Positions 40,598 through 50,074 of a stretch of DNA of 64,000 nt are shown piece after piece (position 1 is the stretch's first letter; each line of letters begins with the position of its first letter). The stretch lies in the NCBI RefSeq assembly GCF_003143555.1, contig NZ_CP029347.1:2728001-2792000 (forward strand), given 5' to 3'. The translations under genes were made by a program, and so were the position numbers. The notes below the pieces were generated by a model, which ran no database searches, was not told the DNA's origin, and saw nothing but the letters and a program-made list of their open reading frames with translations. The stretch is from Saliniradius amylolyticus. Its GTDB lineage: Bacteria; Pseudomonadota; Gammaproteobacteria; Enterobacterales; Alteromonadaceae.

Positions 40598-41521
40598 TTA
40601 TGAGCCCCGCGCCTGACGTTTGATGAAGCTCACCGAGGGCGCAAAGAAAGCGGCACCGGTTTCTGCGCTGGTGTAATCCAGCAGCTTATCGTAGGTGCCC
40701 TCGTCATCGCCGTAGATCATGGATTCCAGCATGCGAGTGAAAGGCTTGGGGCTGGCCGCACAGGACACAAAAAACAGCCCCTGTTCCTGCATATCACCAT
40801 AGGGCATACTCTGGCGCAATATTTCCTGTGGCTGACCGTCCTGTGCCTGTGAAGTCCGTTGAAAGTGAGAGCCGCTGTCGAGCAGACTTTCTGGCAGCGG
40901 TACACCGTCGGCCTTGGTACGGCCCATCACCACTTCCTGTTCGGCTTCAGACAGTTGCTCCCACCTATCCATATTATGTCGATAGCGCTGGATATGCAGA
41001 TAACTGCCACCGGCGAAGTCGGGATCATTGTCACCCACAATCGCCACATCCATCTTGCGCAGGCCTCTGGGGTTGCCGTTGTCATCGCGAAACCCATTCA
41101 GGTCACGACCATCCAGATAACGAAAGCCTTTCACCTGCTCCACCAACTCGACATAGGGCTTCAACAGCTCATACACAGCCATACCGAGGCCAAAGCAGAC
41201 ATCGGCCCGATCGGCGCGAATTTGAATATAAAGATCGCAAGGCACCGCCGGGGCATGACGGTCGCCACAGTGCATATCGGGGAAGGGTGCCAGTTCGATG
41301 GGAATCAGGCCGGGGTACAACTCCAGCCAATAGTTGCTGCCCACCGCCACTACGCCGGAAACCATGGCTTCGTAATGCTCTTCATCATAGTGGTCAAACA
41401 GCCCCAGTATCCGGGCCAGTTGACGACGGATCAACGCCGGGTCGTCTTCCACTACATTGAATAACAAAAACAGTCCGTGCAGATTGGCCTCAGCACAGAT
41501 CCCTTTTTGCGGTTGCGACAT
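40598..41521 (-). CDS. DyP-type haem peroxidase (YfeX-like) with altered GxxDG motif
   Basis: Haem-dependent dye-decolourising peroxidase family protein of 307 residues. The sequence follows E. coli YfeX: GSYLHIQRYRHNMDRW contains the candidate proximal His (about 182) and EVVMGRTKADG is conserved. The family motif GxxDG appears as GFRDDNGNP (residues 143-151), keeping the catalytic Asp146 but with Asp in place of the final Gly. There is no signal peptide, so it is cytoplasmic. AGAGGGG precedes the ATG. It is convergent with the dioxygenase gene, 6 bp apart. Confidence 0.9.
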   Translation of the reverse strand: MSQPQKGICAEANLHGLFLLFNVVEDDPALIRRQLARILGLFDHYDEEHYEAMVSGVVAVGSNYWLELYPGLIPIELAPFPDMHCGDRHAPAVPCDLYIQIRADRADVCFGLGMAVYELLKPYVELVEQVKGFRYLDGRDLNGFRDDNGNPRGLRKMDVAIVGDNDPDFAGGSYLHIQRYRHNMDRWEQLSEAEQEVVMGRTKADGVPLPESLLDSGSHFQRTSQAQDGQPQEILRQSMPYGDMQEQGLFFVSCAASPKPFTRMLESMIYGDDEGTYDKLLDYTSAETGAAFFAPSVSFIKRQARGS

Positions 41522-41561
41522 GCCATCCCCTCTGGTGCGTGCCTACGATAGCGGACACGCT

Positions 41562-43247
41562 CTAATAACCGGCGGCCTGTCCATCCTTGCGGCTTTCAGA
41601 CGCACCAATAAACGTATTGTTCTTATGATCGCGCATAATAGCCTGATAGCCCCCGAAAGCGCCAGTGGTATCCTGCAGAGTGTGACCCATCTTCATCAGC
41701 TTGCGCCTTACTTCAGGCCCGAAGCCGTTTTCCAGGCTGATCACTCCGCCATCGGCCATCACTTCACCGGTAGGCTGACTGGAGCCGGTATGCAAAATAC
41801 GCGGCGCATCACCCGCTTCTTGCAGATTCATGCCAAAATCGATGATATTCATCAGCACCTGAGCGTGCATTTGCGGCTGGGCCGCTCCGCCCATTACCCC
41901 AAAGCTGAGCCAGGGCTTACCATTACGGGTCACAAAGGCTGGAATAATGGTATGGAACGGGCGTTTACCGGGTTCATACTGATTAAAGTGCCCCTCCTCC
42001 AATGAGAACAGTTCGCCGCGATCCTGCAAAATAAAGCCCAGACCCGTCGGTGTCATGCCCGAGCCCATGCCTCGATAGTTACTCTGGATCAGCGATACCA
42101 TATTGCCGTGCTTATCGGCCGTGGTCAGATAGATGGTATCGCCATGCTGAATACCAGCATCATAGCGTTTAGCGGCCTTGCCGCGATCAATCAACTGACG
42201 GCGCTTTTCGGCGTAGTCTTTAGAAATCAGCCAATCCACCGGAATATCGTTAAAGTCCGGGTCGGCGTAGAACTTAGCCCTGTCTTCGAAAGCCAGCTTC
42301 TTGGCTTCCACAAAGGCATGCACATAGTCGGCCGAACCAAATCCCATCCCGGCCACATCGAAGCCTTCCATGATATTGAGGATTTGCAGCGCGGCGATGC
42401 CCTGACCATTAGGCGGCAGTTCCCAGACATCGTAACCACGGTAGTTAGAGGAAACCGGCTCGACCCATTCAGACGTATGGGAGGCCAGATCCTCATAGCT
42501 TAAAAAGCCCCCTTGCTGCTCCATGTAATCGGCAATAATGCGGGCGATATCGCCTTTGTAGAAGGCATCCCGGCCACCGGTGGCAATCTTCTCCAGAGTT
42601 GCTGCCAGATCCGGGTTTTTAAAGATCTCGCCCTTACGAGGCGCGCGGCCATCCGGCATATATGTCTCTTTAAAGCCTTCGTATTTAGACAGCCTGGGCA
42701 CACTGCGCTGAATGTAATAGGCGATGAGCTCCGAGACAGGAAAGCCCTGTTTAGCGTACTCGATGGTGGGAGCCAGAATCTCGGTCATGGGCAGGCCGCC
42801 AAACTTATCGTGCAGTTCAAACCAACCGTCCACCGTGCCCGGTACGGATACCGGCAGAGGCCCGTACGCAGGGATCTTACTCATGCCCTGCTCGCGGAAA
42901 TACTCCAAAGTCAGGCTCTTAGGCGAGCGACCCGAGGCATTCAAACCATAGAGTTTCTGCTCTTCAGCATTCCAGACAATGGCAAAGAGATCGCCGCCAA
43001 TGCCATTGCCAGTGGGCTCCACCAACCCCAGCATAGCGTTGGCCGCGATGGCAGCATCTACGGCGTTGCCGCCTTGCTTGAGGATATCCAGAGCCACCTG
43101 GGTAGCCAGAGGCTGACTGGTGGCCGCCATACCATTTTGAGCGATTACCTCGGAGCGACTGGCAAACATCTTTCCAGTCACACGATCAAAGGCGAACGTC
43201 GGCAGGCAGGTCGACAGAGCCAACAGCAAGGTCAGAGTTCGAATCAT
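41562..43247 (-). CDS. ggt: Gamma-glutamyltransferase (exported Ntn hydrolase)
   Basis: Periplasmic enzyme that cleaves or transfers the gamma-glutamyl group of glutathione and related peptides. 561 residues with a signal peptide (MIRTLTLLLALSTCLPTFAF). The N-terminal SQPLATQVALDILKQGGNAV, then DAAIAANAMLGLVEPTGNG is the family signature. The autoprocessing site and nucleophile Thr lies in DTIYLTTADKHGNMVS, and GSGMTPTGLGF forms part of the oxyanion region. AGGA precedes the ATG. It is a single gene. Confidence 0.95.
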   Translation of the reverse strand: MIRTLTLLLALSTCLPTFAFDRVTGKMFASRSEVIAQNGMAATSQPLATQVALDILKQGGNAVDAAIAANAMLGLVEPTGNGIGGDLFAIVWNAEEQKLYGLNASGRSPKSLTLEYFREQGMSKIPAYGPLPVSVPGTVDGWFELHDKFGGLPMTEILAPTIEYAKQGFPVSELIAYYIQRSVPRLSKYEGFKETYMPDGRAPRKGEIFKNPDLAATLEKIATGGRDAFYKGDIARIIADYMEQQGGFLSYEDLASHTSEWVEPVSSNYRGYDVWELPPNGQGIAALQILNIMEGFDVAGMGFGSADYVHAFVEAKKLAFEDRAKFYADPDFNDIPVDWLISKDYAEKRRQLIDRGKAAKRYDAGIQHGDTIYLTTADKHGNMVSLIQSNYRGMGSGMTPTGLGFILQDRGELFSLEEGHFNQYEPGKRPFHTIIPAFVTRNGKPWLSFGVMGGAAQPQMHAQVLMNIIDFGMNLQEAGDAPRILHTGSSQPTGEVMADGGVISLENGFGPEVRRKLMKMGHTLQDTTGAFGGYQAIMRDHKNNTFIGASESRKDGQAAGY

Positions 43248-43578
43248 AAAAAATCCTAAAAATGTAAATGGCTTAAGTGCTTCAAGCTAGCAGAGGCAGA
43301 CCAGATTAAGAAGTGTCCTACGTCAAAGTTAGCCAAATCGACGACCATTGTCGATGGAGTGTTGGAGTTACATACGTATTCATTTTCCCTGGCATTGTGC
43401 AAATGTTAAACATCGCAACCGAGTCAGTTACAAAATATTAACAATGAACACCAGCGACTCCGTCAAATTAAAATGGACACGGAGGGCTCTCTTCCATCAA
43501 TTCTGATGAAAGACCTGTACGCCCCTCTGAATGGCATCGAATTGGGACGGAGCTGCAATTCAACCGAAAGAGGACACC
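43248..43578. other. Divergent intergenic region between ggt and the alpha-amylase gene
   Basis: It holds the promoters of both genes. A short dyad ATCGAC..GTCGAT lies around 43333-43352. The AT-rich stretch 43420-43445 may hold a promoter. I see no gene and no recognisable regulator site. Confidence 0.3.
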
Positions 43579-45336
43579 ATGCATCCATCACATTTAACCC
43601 GAATACTATACAAAAAGATAAACGCTGCCTTATTGGGGTCTGCCACGCTGTTAAGCAGTTTGACACTTGGCGCGCAGGAGCTGCCACAGATTCCCGAGTC
43701 TGAGGTTAACGACACCCTGTACCAGGCCTTTTATTGGGATGCCTACCCTGGGCTTTGGACGGAGCTGGGTACCATGGCTCGGCCTCTGGCCGACGCGGGT
43801 ATCACCGCCATGTGGTTGCCTCCGGCGGCGAAGGCCATGAATGGAACCAACAGTGTCGGTTATGATGTATACGACTTCTGGGATCTGGGTGAGTTTAATC
43901 AAAAAGGCACCATCCCGACTCGTTACGGCACTCGGATGGAGCTTGAGCAAGCACTGTCGAAACTGGACGCACTGGGCATCGATGCGTATTTCGATGTGGT
44001 GTTTAACCACCGTATGGGCGCCGATGCACAGGAAGCCGTACCCGGTTGGGGAGATGCCTGGACCGAGTATCAATTACAAGGTCGCCAGACTCATTACACC
44101 AATAGCCGTTGGGGCGTACTGTGGCACGACTTTGACTGGAACTGGCAGGCCTTTGATGCTTCCGGGGGTAACCTGTTTCCCGATAAAGGCTGGGATTATA
44201 CCTACTCTTATGACTATCTGATGGGCGAGGATGTGGACTGGGGCCGCCAGGATACTCGTGACGAAATGAAGGCCTGGGGCCAGTGGGTCATCGATACTGT
44301 AGGCTTTAACGGCTTTCGCATGGATGCCACTGCCCATATCGACACTGACTTTACCCATGAATGGGTCGAGCATATGCAGGCCAACACGGCTGAGGACCTC
44401 TTCTTCGTGGCCGAGTCCTGGGTCGGCAATATCGGTGGCTATCTGGATCAAGTGGGTTCAGAGCACCTGAATGCGTTTGATTTTGGCTTACGCGATGACT
44501 TTGTCGCTTTGAGCAGTGGCAGTAAGGATATGCGTTGGTGGGGAGGCCTGATTAACTCCGCCTATGCCGACCAGGCAGTGACCTTTGTCGATAATCACGA
44601 CACCAGCCGTGAGGGGAACCCGTATAACAAACCGCAAGTCACTAATTTTAAGAACCAGGCCTATGCCTATATTTTAATGCGGGAAAAAGGCACCCCCACG
44701 GTGTTTGCCCGGGACTATGACGAGTTCGGCATGGCACCCACACTGACCCCCCTGATCGAAGCCAGACGCTACTTTGCCTATGGCCCCGGTCATGAGTTCT
44801 CCGGCAACACCGAAGCGATCTATGCCTACGTTCGGGAAGGCCTGCCCAATGTAAAGGGTACCGGTCTGGTCATGCTTATTTCTGGTCGTGACTGGGGTAC
44901 TCAGCAAAGCTTTAGTATTAATTCCCGTCAGCCCAATACCACTTTTTACGATTACACCGGCAATGTAGACGGTACCGTCACCACTGATGCTAATGGTATG
45001 GGCCAGTTTCCGGTGAGTGTATCCGAAGCGGACGGCTGGTCAATTTGGGTGCCACAACTGAGCACTCAAAACACCATCACCTTAAAAATGACCAAGGATG
45101 TGGGCATGGGCAACTCACTGTATTTCACTGGCAACACCTCCGAGTTAACCAATTGGGGTGGGGGTGTGGAAGGCACCTGGACGGAGGGCAATGTCTGGAA
45201 GGTAACAATCCAGGATCCGGGGCAGTTTGAGTGGAAAGTTCGCAAGGGCGCCACCGGCAGCACCGGAGAGCAATGGGAATCGGGCGCCAATCACGATCAC
45301 ACTAACTTACACCCATTATTTAACGGCGGCTTCTGA
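43579..45336 (+). CDS. Secreted GH13 alpha-amylase with C-terminal CBM20-like module
   Basis: Extracellular starch endohydrolase of 585 residues from the ATG at 43579 (AAAGAGGA upstream). The signal peptide ends near LGAQ. The four conserved GH13 regions are present: DVVFNHRMG, GFRMDATAHI (nucleophile Asp), FFVAESWVG (acid/base Glu) and FVDNHDTSREG. After the barrel and the C-domain, the last ~95 residues (from about ITLKMTKDVGMGNSLYFTGN) form a small beta domain like CBM20, with the starch-binding tryptophans in WGGGVEGTW. No other maltose genes are nearby. Confidence 0.93.
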   Translation: MHPSHLTRILYKKINAALLGSATLLSSLTLGAQELPQIPESEVNDTLYQAFYWDAYPGLWTELGTMARPLADAGITAMWLPPAAKAMNGTNSVGYDVYDFWDLGEFNQKGTIPTRYGTRMELEQALSKLDALGIDAYFDVVFNHRMGADAQEAVPGWGDAWTEYQLQGRQTHYTNSRWGVLWHDFDWNWQAFDASGGNLFPDKGWDYTYSYDYLMGEDVDWGRQDTRDEMKAWGQWVIDTVGFNGFRMDATAHIDTDFTHEWVEHMQANTAEDLFFVAESWVGNIGGYLDQVGSEHLNAFDFGLRDDFVALSSGSKDMRWWGGLINSAYADQAVTFVDNHDTSREGNPYNKPQVTNFKNQAYAYILMREKGTPTVFARDYDEFGMAPTLTPLIEARRYFAYGPGHEFSGNTEAIYAYVREGLPNVKGTGLVMLISGRDWGTQQSFSINSRQPNTTFYDYTGNVDGTVTTDANGMGQFPVSVSEADGWSIWVPQLSTQNTITLKMTKDVGMGNSLYFTGNTSELTNWGGGVEGTWTEGNVWKVTIQDPGQFEWKVRKGATGSTGEQWESGANHDHTNLHPLFNGGF

Positions 45337-45341
45337 GCCAA

Positions 45342-45366
45342 CTCCCCTGCCGTTGGCAGGGGATGC
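45342..45366. terminator. Hairpin between the convergent amylase and PsiE-like genes
   Basis: CCCCTGCC, loop GTT and GGCAGGGG form a strong 8-bp stem. The T-tract is weak on both sides. It is the probable shared terminator. Confidence 0.6.
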
Positions 45367-45387
45367 TTCTATTATACAGCGTCGTGA

Positions 45388-45849
45388 CTAAGTTCTGGCT
45401 GTCCGGGAGACCAAATAGTAGGTCACTCCTAACGCCAGGACCACCGCGGCAACGCCATACAGGTACTCGGGCTTGATAATGCTGAAGTCAAGCACGATAA
45501 CTTTCCGCGCGATGGCCATCAGAGCCGTTGCCACCACCAGCTTGACGTGAATCACATCATCTCGCAGGTAGAGAGTGATATTGGCAAAGATCTCCACCGC
45601 GATTAATACCGCCAGGAAAGCAGCAAACACGACGAAAATATCATTCAGCTCCAGCAAAAAGTGCGGCGGCTTACTGAGCTTGCTAAACAGCACCAGCACC
45701 ACATCGGCAATACACCAAAAGATGACTCCGACCATCAGCACGGCCAGAATTCGGATTGCCAAACGGATAAGCCGATTCAGGCCGGATATCAACTTGTCAT
45801 CTGAGTGCTCGCTCAGGTGATTGTCTTTTTCTTGATGATCTCCGTGCAT
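45388..45849 (-). CDS. PsiE-like small membrane protein
   Basis: 153 residues with four predicted membrane helices and a charged N-terminus (MHGDHQEKDNHLSEHSDDK). It resembles the phosphate-starvation-inducible PsiE family in length, topology and the motif LMAIARKVIVLD. The function of the family is unknown. GGAA precedes the ATG. No Pho box was identified. It is monocistronic and convergent with the amylase gene. Confidence 0.75.
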   Translation of the reverse strand: MHGDHQEKDNHLSEHSDDKLISGLNRLIRLAIRILAVLMVGVIFWCIADVVLVLFSKLSKPPHFLLELNDIFVVFAAFLAVLIAVEIFANITLYLRDDVIHVKLVVATALMAIARKVIVLDFSIIKPEYLYGVAAVVLALGVTYYLVSRTART

Positions 45850-45963
45850 AGATATAGTTCCGGTGCTGTGTTGTCCGGAGACTATAGCGACTTTTAATAA
45901 CCTCTGTCATCCTTCCGTAAGCGATGAGCGCATTCGCACCGGACCGCCATGGATGGCGGAAAT

Positions 45964-46180
45964 GCAGAAAACGCAGGAGCGGTTTTCTGCCGAGTCACCC
46001 TGGACATCGCCGCTCCTGCATTCGTGACGTATCCGCTAACATATCCCACGAATTGCTCCCTGCATTCGTGACGTATCCGCTGACATATCCCACGAATTGC
46101 TCCCTGCATTCGTGACGTATCCGCTGACATATCCCACGAATTGCTCCCTGCATTCGTGGGATACCGTTCATCCCTGAACA
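45964..46180. repeat. Mosaic intergenic repeat, copy C (tandem 44-bp units)
   Basis: The left end is a 9-bp perfect hairpin, GCAGAAAAC and GTTTTCTGC (45964-45990). Exact 44-bp spaced units then begin TTCGTGACGTATCCGCT at 46021, 46065 and 46109. A closing unit at 46153 (TTCGTGGGATACCG) pairs back with TATCCCACGAA, giving an 11-bp stem. The end CCGTTCATCCCTGAACATAA runs into the amtB-side terminator. Units 2 and 3 are identical and unit 1 differs by one base. Confidence 0.88.
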
Positions 46181-46208
46181 TAAAAAAGCCCCGCAAAGCG
46201 GGGCTAAA
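46181..46208 (-). terminator. Rho-independent terminator downstream of amtB
   Basis: On the minus strand AGCCCCGC, loop TTT and GCGGGGCT are followed by TTTTTT. It is about 145 bp beyond the amtB stop codon, and the interval (46209-46350) holds only the minor hairpin GTTCTC-TTTA-GAGAAC and no gene. Confidence 0.85.
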
Positions 46209-46350
46209 GGACACAGCGAAAGATCAGACTGCATGGTATTCACACAGTTGATGGTGGGGCCTCGCAGCCCCTGTTCTCTTTAGAGAACGAGGAGGTCGGG
46301 AATGCCTTATGATTGTTATTGGATTGACAGACCCGACAGTTCGTTAGCGC

Positions 46351-47619
46351 TTACTTGCGCGATCCGGTGAAATCTGGGTAGGCTTCCAAACCGCAATCTA
46401 CCGTATCCAGTCCTTCGTATTCATCTTCTTCACTGACTCGAATACCCATCACCGCTTTCAGGATGCCCCAGACAACCAGACTGGCAACAAACACCCAGAC
46501 GAAAATGGTTAACGCGCCAATGATCTGACCGAAGAAGCTGGCGCCAGAGTTGGTCAAAGGCACGATCAGCAGACCGAACAAACCCACTACCCCATGCACA
46601 GAAATAGCACCTACAGGGTCATCAATTTTGGCCTTATCCAGAGCCACGATGGACAGCACCACAATTACGCCGCCAATGGCGCCAAAGATAGTAGCCTGCA
46701 ACGCGGTCGGGGTGGAGGGTTCTGCAGTGATTGCCACCAGGCCAGCCAGTGCGCCGTTTAGCGCCATTGTCAGATCCGCTTTCTTGAACAGAATCTTTGC
46801 CAGCACCAGTGCTGCAATCGCACCGCCTGCCGCTGCCGCATTGGTGTTCAGAAAGACCATGGCAACCGCATTGGCATTAGCGATGTCACCCAGTTTTAAT
46901 ACCGAGCCACCATTAAAGCCAAACCAGCCCATCCACAGAATAAAGGTTCCCAGTGTTGCCAAAGGCAGGTTGGCACCCGGAATGGCGTTGATCTTGCCGT
47001 CCTTAGTGTATTTACCTTTACGGGGGCCCAATAGCAATACTCCGGCTAAAGCGGCAGCAGCACCAGCCATATGCACGATTCCAGAGCCTGCAAAATCGGA
47101 AAAGCCCAGGTCGCCGAGGTTGTAAGCACCGAACACGTCGGCACCACCCCAGGTCCAGCTGCCTTCTAAAGGATAAATAAAGCCAGTCATAACCACGGTG
47201 AAGGCTAAAAATGCCCACAGTTTCATACGCTCAGCCACGGCACCTGAGACAATCGACATGGCAGTGGCCACAAATACCACCTGGAAGAAGAAGTCCGACG
47301 CTCCCGAGTAGATAGCGCCCCCTTCAAAGCCATCTTCACGAGCGGCAAAGTCGCCAAGTGTTGAGGCAACATCGACATTCTCGATCCCGCTTAAGAAGAT
47401 CCCGCCACCGTACATAATGGCGTAACCGCACACCAGATACATGGTGCAAGAGATGGCAAACAGCGCTACGTTCTTTGTTAATATCTCGGTGGTATTCTTA
47501 GCCCGAACCAGGCCCGCCTCCAGCATTGAAAAGCCGGCGGCCATCCACATCACTAACGCCCCGCACACCAAAAAGTAAAAGGTGTCGATGGCGTACTGCA
47601 AATGAAATGCTTGTTCCAT
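46351..47619 (-). CDS. amtB: Ammonium transporter AmtB
   Basis: Inner-membrane ammonium channel of 422 residues with an 11-helix Amt fold. Family signatures are GAGIVHMAGAAAAL-like DFAGSGIVHMAGAAAALAGV, with the twin-His pore partner in SVHGVVGLFGLL, and LGTFILWMGWFGFNGGS. GGAGATCG precedes the ATG. It follows glnK by 15 bp, so GlnK can bind and block the channel when nitrogen is plentiful. Expression is probably NtrC and sigma-54 dependent, from the candidate promoter upstream of glnK. Confidence 0.96.
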   Translation of the reverse strand: MEQAFHLQYAIDTFYFLVCGALVMWMAAGFSMLEAGLVRAKNTTEILTKNVALFAISCTMYLVCGYAIMYGGGIFLSGIENVDVASTLGDFAAREDGFEGGAIYSGASDFFFQVVFVATAMSIVSGAVAERMKLWAFLAFTVVMTGFIYPLEGSWTWGGADVFGAYNLGDLGFSDFAGSGIVHMAGAAAALAGVLLLGPRKGKYTKDGKINAIPGANLPLATLGTFILWMGWFGFNGGSVLKLGDIANANAVAMVFLNTNAAAAGGAIAALVLAKILFKKADLTMALNGALAGLVAITAEPSTPTALQATIFGAIGGVIVVLSIVALDKAKIDDPVGAISVHGVVGLFGLLIVPLTNSGASFFGQIIGALTIFVWVFVASLVVWGILKAVMGIRVSEEDEYEGLDTVDCGLEAYPDFTGSRK

Positions 47620-47634
47620 AACGATCTCCTCAGT

Positions 47635-48048
<414 letters not shown>

Positions 48049-48200
48049 TCAATAAGTTAAATATTTTACTGAACAGTTTCGCTCCCTTATTCGCACCATA
48101 AGAGTGCCCAGCCACCCTATTGCACTTTATTGGGGCGTTTTCCTTATCTGACTCTCAGTGGTATACACTGGGGGCGTGAATGAGCAAGGAAACAGAAACG

Positions 48201-49154
48201 ATGAAAACAGGGTTATTACTAGTGTTGCTATTGGTTGCAACTAACGTATCAGGCCAGCAGACTTCGGCCACCGGTAAAAAAGAAGCGACCAGTCTGGCCA
48301 ACAAGATACAACTGCCAGAGGACATCTATACCGGGCCTGCCTGGTCAATCATGGATAAACGCCTGCTCTCTGACCAGCAAGCTTTGAACAACCCTTACGC
48401 CATCAGTCAGCATCGTCAGAATTATTTGTTGCCGGTGAGTTATCAGACAAACCCCAATCAGATTGGCAGCGATGATTTTACTCAGGGCCGGGTGGACCAC
48501 TTAGAATCGCGCTTTCAGGTCAGCGTTAAAATGCCTATTTTTCTGGACAGCCCTGGGAAGGATTTAGAAGGTCTGTATTTTGGCTTTAGCGCCATGTCCA
48601 ACTGGCAAGTGTATAACTCAGAAGTCTCTAAGCCTTTTCGCGAAACCAACTATGAGCCGGAACTGTTTTATATCTTCCACACCGACCTGGACCTGTTTGG
48701 CTTTACGTTTAATACCGCTCAGCTTGGCTTTAACCATCAGTCTAATGGGCAGGATCAACTGCGTTCACGCAGTTGGAATCGCCTATTTGGCTCCATCCTG
48801 TTCAGTGATGAAGATTCGGCCTATTACCTGAAAGCCTGGTATCGACTGCCTGAAGACGCAAAAGACTCGCCACTGGACCCTGACGGTGATGACAACCCGG
48901 ACATTACTCATTATCTGGGCCATTTTGAGTTTGGCTACGGCACCAAGCTGGGCGCATTTAACATTCTGGCTTTGGTTCGTAACAACCTGAAAACCAGCGA
49001 TAACAAGGGTAGCCTGGACCTCACTCTCGGCTATCCCATTTCAGAGCGCTACGATCTGGTATTGAAATACTTTAACGGCTACGGCGACTCATTGATTGAT
49101 TACAACCGCCACCAACAACGTTTTAGCATCGGTGTGCAGTTAGCTTTCTTTTGA
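48201..49154 (+). CDS. pldA: Outer-membrane phospholipase A (PldA)
   Basis: Outer-membrane beta-barrel phospholipase A1 that removes phospholipids mislocalised to the outer leaflet and supports lipid asymmetry. 317 residues from the ATG at 48201, with a signal peptide (MKTGLLLVLLLVATNVSG). The catalytic triad is visible in GFNHQSNGQ (His and Ser) and RSWNRL (Asn), followed by the calcium-site-like region with repeated Asp (DPDGDDNPD). AAGGAA lies upstream. The gene is single and convergent with the M28 gene, with which it overlaps by a few bases. Confidence 0.93.
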   Translation: MKTGLLLVLLLVATNVSGQQTSATGKKEATSLANKIQLPEDIYTGPAWSIMDKRLLSDQQALNNPYAISQHRQNYLLPVSYQTNPNQIGSDDFTQGRVDHLESRFQVSVKMPIFLDSPGKDLEGLYFGFSAMSNWQVYNSEVSKPFRETNYEPELFYIFHTDLDLFGFTFNTAQLGFNHQSNGQDQLRSRSWNRLFGSILFSDEDSAYYLKAWYRLPEDAKDSPLDPDGDDNPDITHYLGHFEFGYGTKLGAFNILALVRNNLKTSDNKGSLDLTLGYPISERYDLVLKYFNGYGDSLIDYNRHQQRFSIGVQLAFF

Positions 49155-50074
49155 GCCAGGACAACCAGAGAGGGTCTGATCCAAGCTCATAAGCGTTGTC
49201 TTAGCGACGTCCACGGCTCGGAAAAAATAGTCCCGGTCGATCCGCGCAAGCGTATCTCGTGGCGAATGGTAATACTTATGGTCAGCACCATTTAGGAAGA
49301 TGAAAGGAATCCCTGCCCTATCGAAAACCGCATGGTCGCTGGCATTGCGGTAGTCGATACGCCGGCTGCGATCATAATTAAAGCCACGACCATCACGACC
49401 TTCCTTCACAAAGCTCGAAAAACGCCCAAGAACCAAGCGCTTGGCCTGATTCAGCTCCGGGTAGTGACGCGGTCCCCCCAAGTAAAGAACATCCCGACGG
49501 CCACTGTGGCCCAGCATATCGAGGTTCAAATTGGCTTTGATGTGCTCTTTCGCTACAGGCCCTTGGTATAAGAACGCCTTAGCCCCGTATAAGCCTTTCT
49601 CCTCGGCATCGGTGGCTACAAAGGCAATGGAGTGGCACGATTTCACCTTACGCATAAAATCGGCAAGCGTTAATAGTGTCGAGACACCACTGGCATTATC
49701 ATCGGCACCGGGATGCACCCGCCCCCCGTGACGCCCGAGATGATCATAATGAGCCGTCACGACAATAAAGGCTTCCGGCCGCTCCCCCCCTTAAGCCACC
49801 CCGCCACATTGACCCCCTCGGTAGTACCGATAAGGTGCTCATGGCGAAAAGGCTGGAAGTAGCCATCATGAAAAGGGGTCAACGCCATTAACTCAAACTG
49901 CCGGTGGATATAATCCCGAGCCTTCCTGGCCCCGTCGCTGCCACTTTTTCGACCTGCCATCTCGGGAGCCGTCAGAGCCTGCATATGTTGCCAGGTTGGC
50001 TCATTGGCGTGCACCATCGCCGGGCGCCACAGTAACAAAGCCGAAAACAGTAACACCTGAGGCCACAACCTCAC
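49140..50074 (-). pseudogene. M28-family metallopeptidase broken by a frameshift in a G7 tract
   Basis: Two adjacent frames together make one exported M28 aminopeptidase-like protein. The upstream part (49757-50074) carries a signal peptide and ends prematurely after GGSGRKPLLS. The downstream part (49140-49760) carries the zinc site: AHYDHLGRHG, HPGADDNASGVST, DAEEKGLYGAK and YYHSPRDT. The break falls at seven Cs on the + strand (49784-49790). One more base would join the frames as GWLKGGERPEAFIVVTAHYD. Homopolymer slippage, phase variation or a sequencing indel are all possible. Its start overlaps the stop of the TPR lipoprotein by 4 bp. Confidence 0.8.

Noticed and set aside
43380-43420. 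A CRP-like site before the amylase gene
   Set aside because: Only the left half resembles the consensus and the right half does not.
46021-46160. Possible CRISPR array
   Set aside because: The spaced units are nearly identical over the full 44 bp, with no variable spacers between repeats and no cas genes.
45894-46243. Small minus-strand frames with repeating RGICQ-like segments
   Set aside because: They are produced by the 44-bp tandem repeats of copy C and include the terminator, so they are not genes.
48060-48140. NtrC sites upstream of glnK (GCACC and TGCAC half sites)
   Set aside because: The second half-sites do not match and the spacing is wrong, so I do not claim them.
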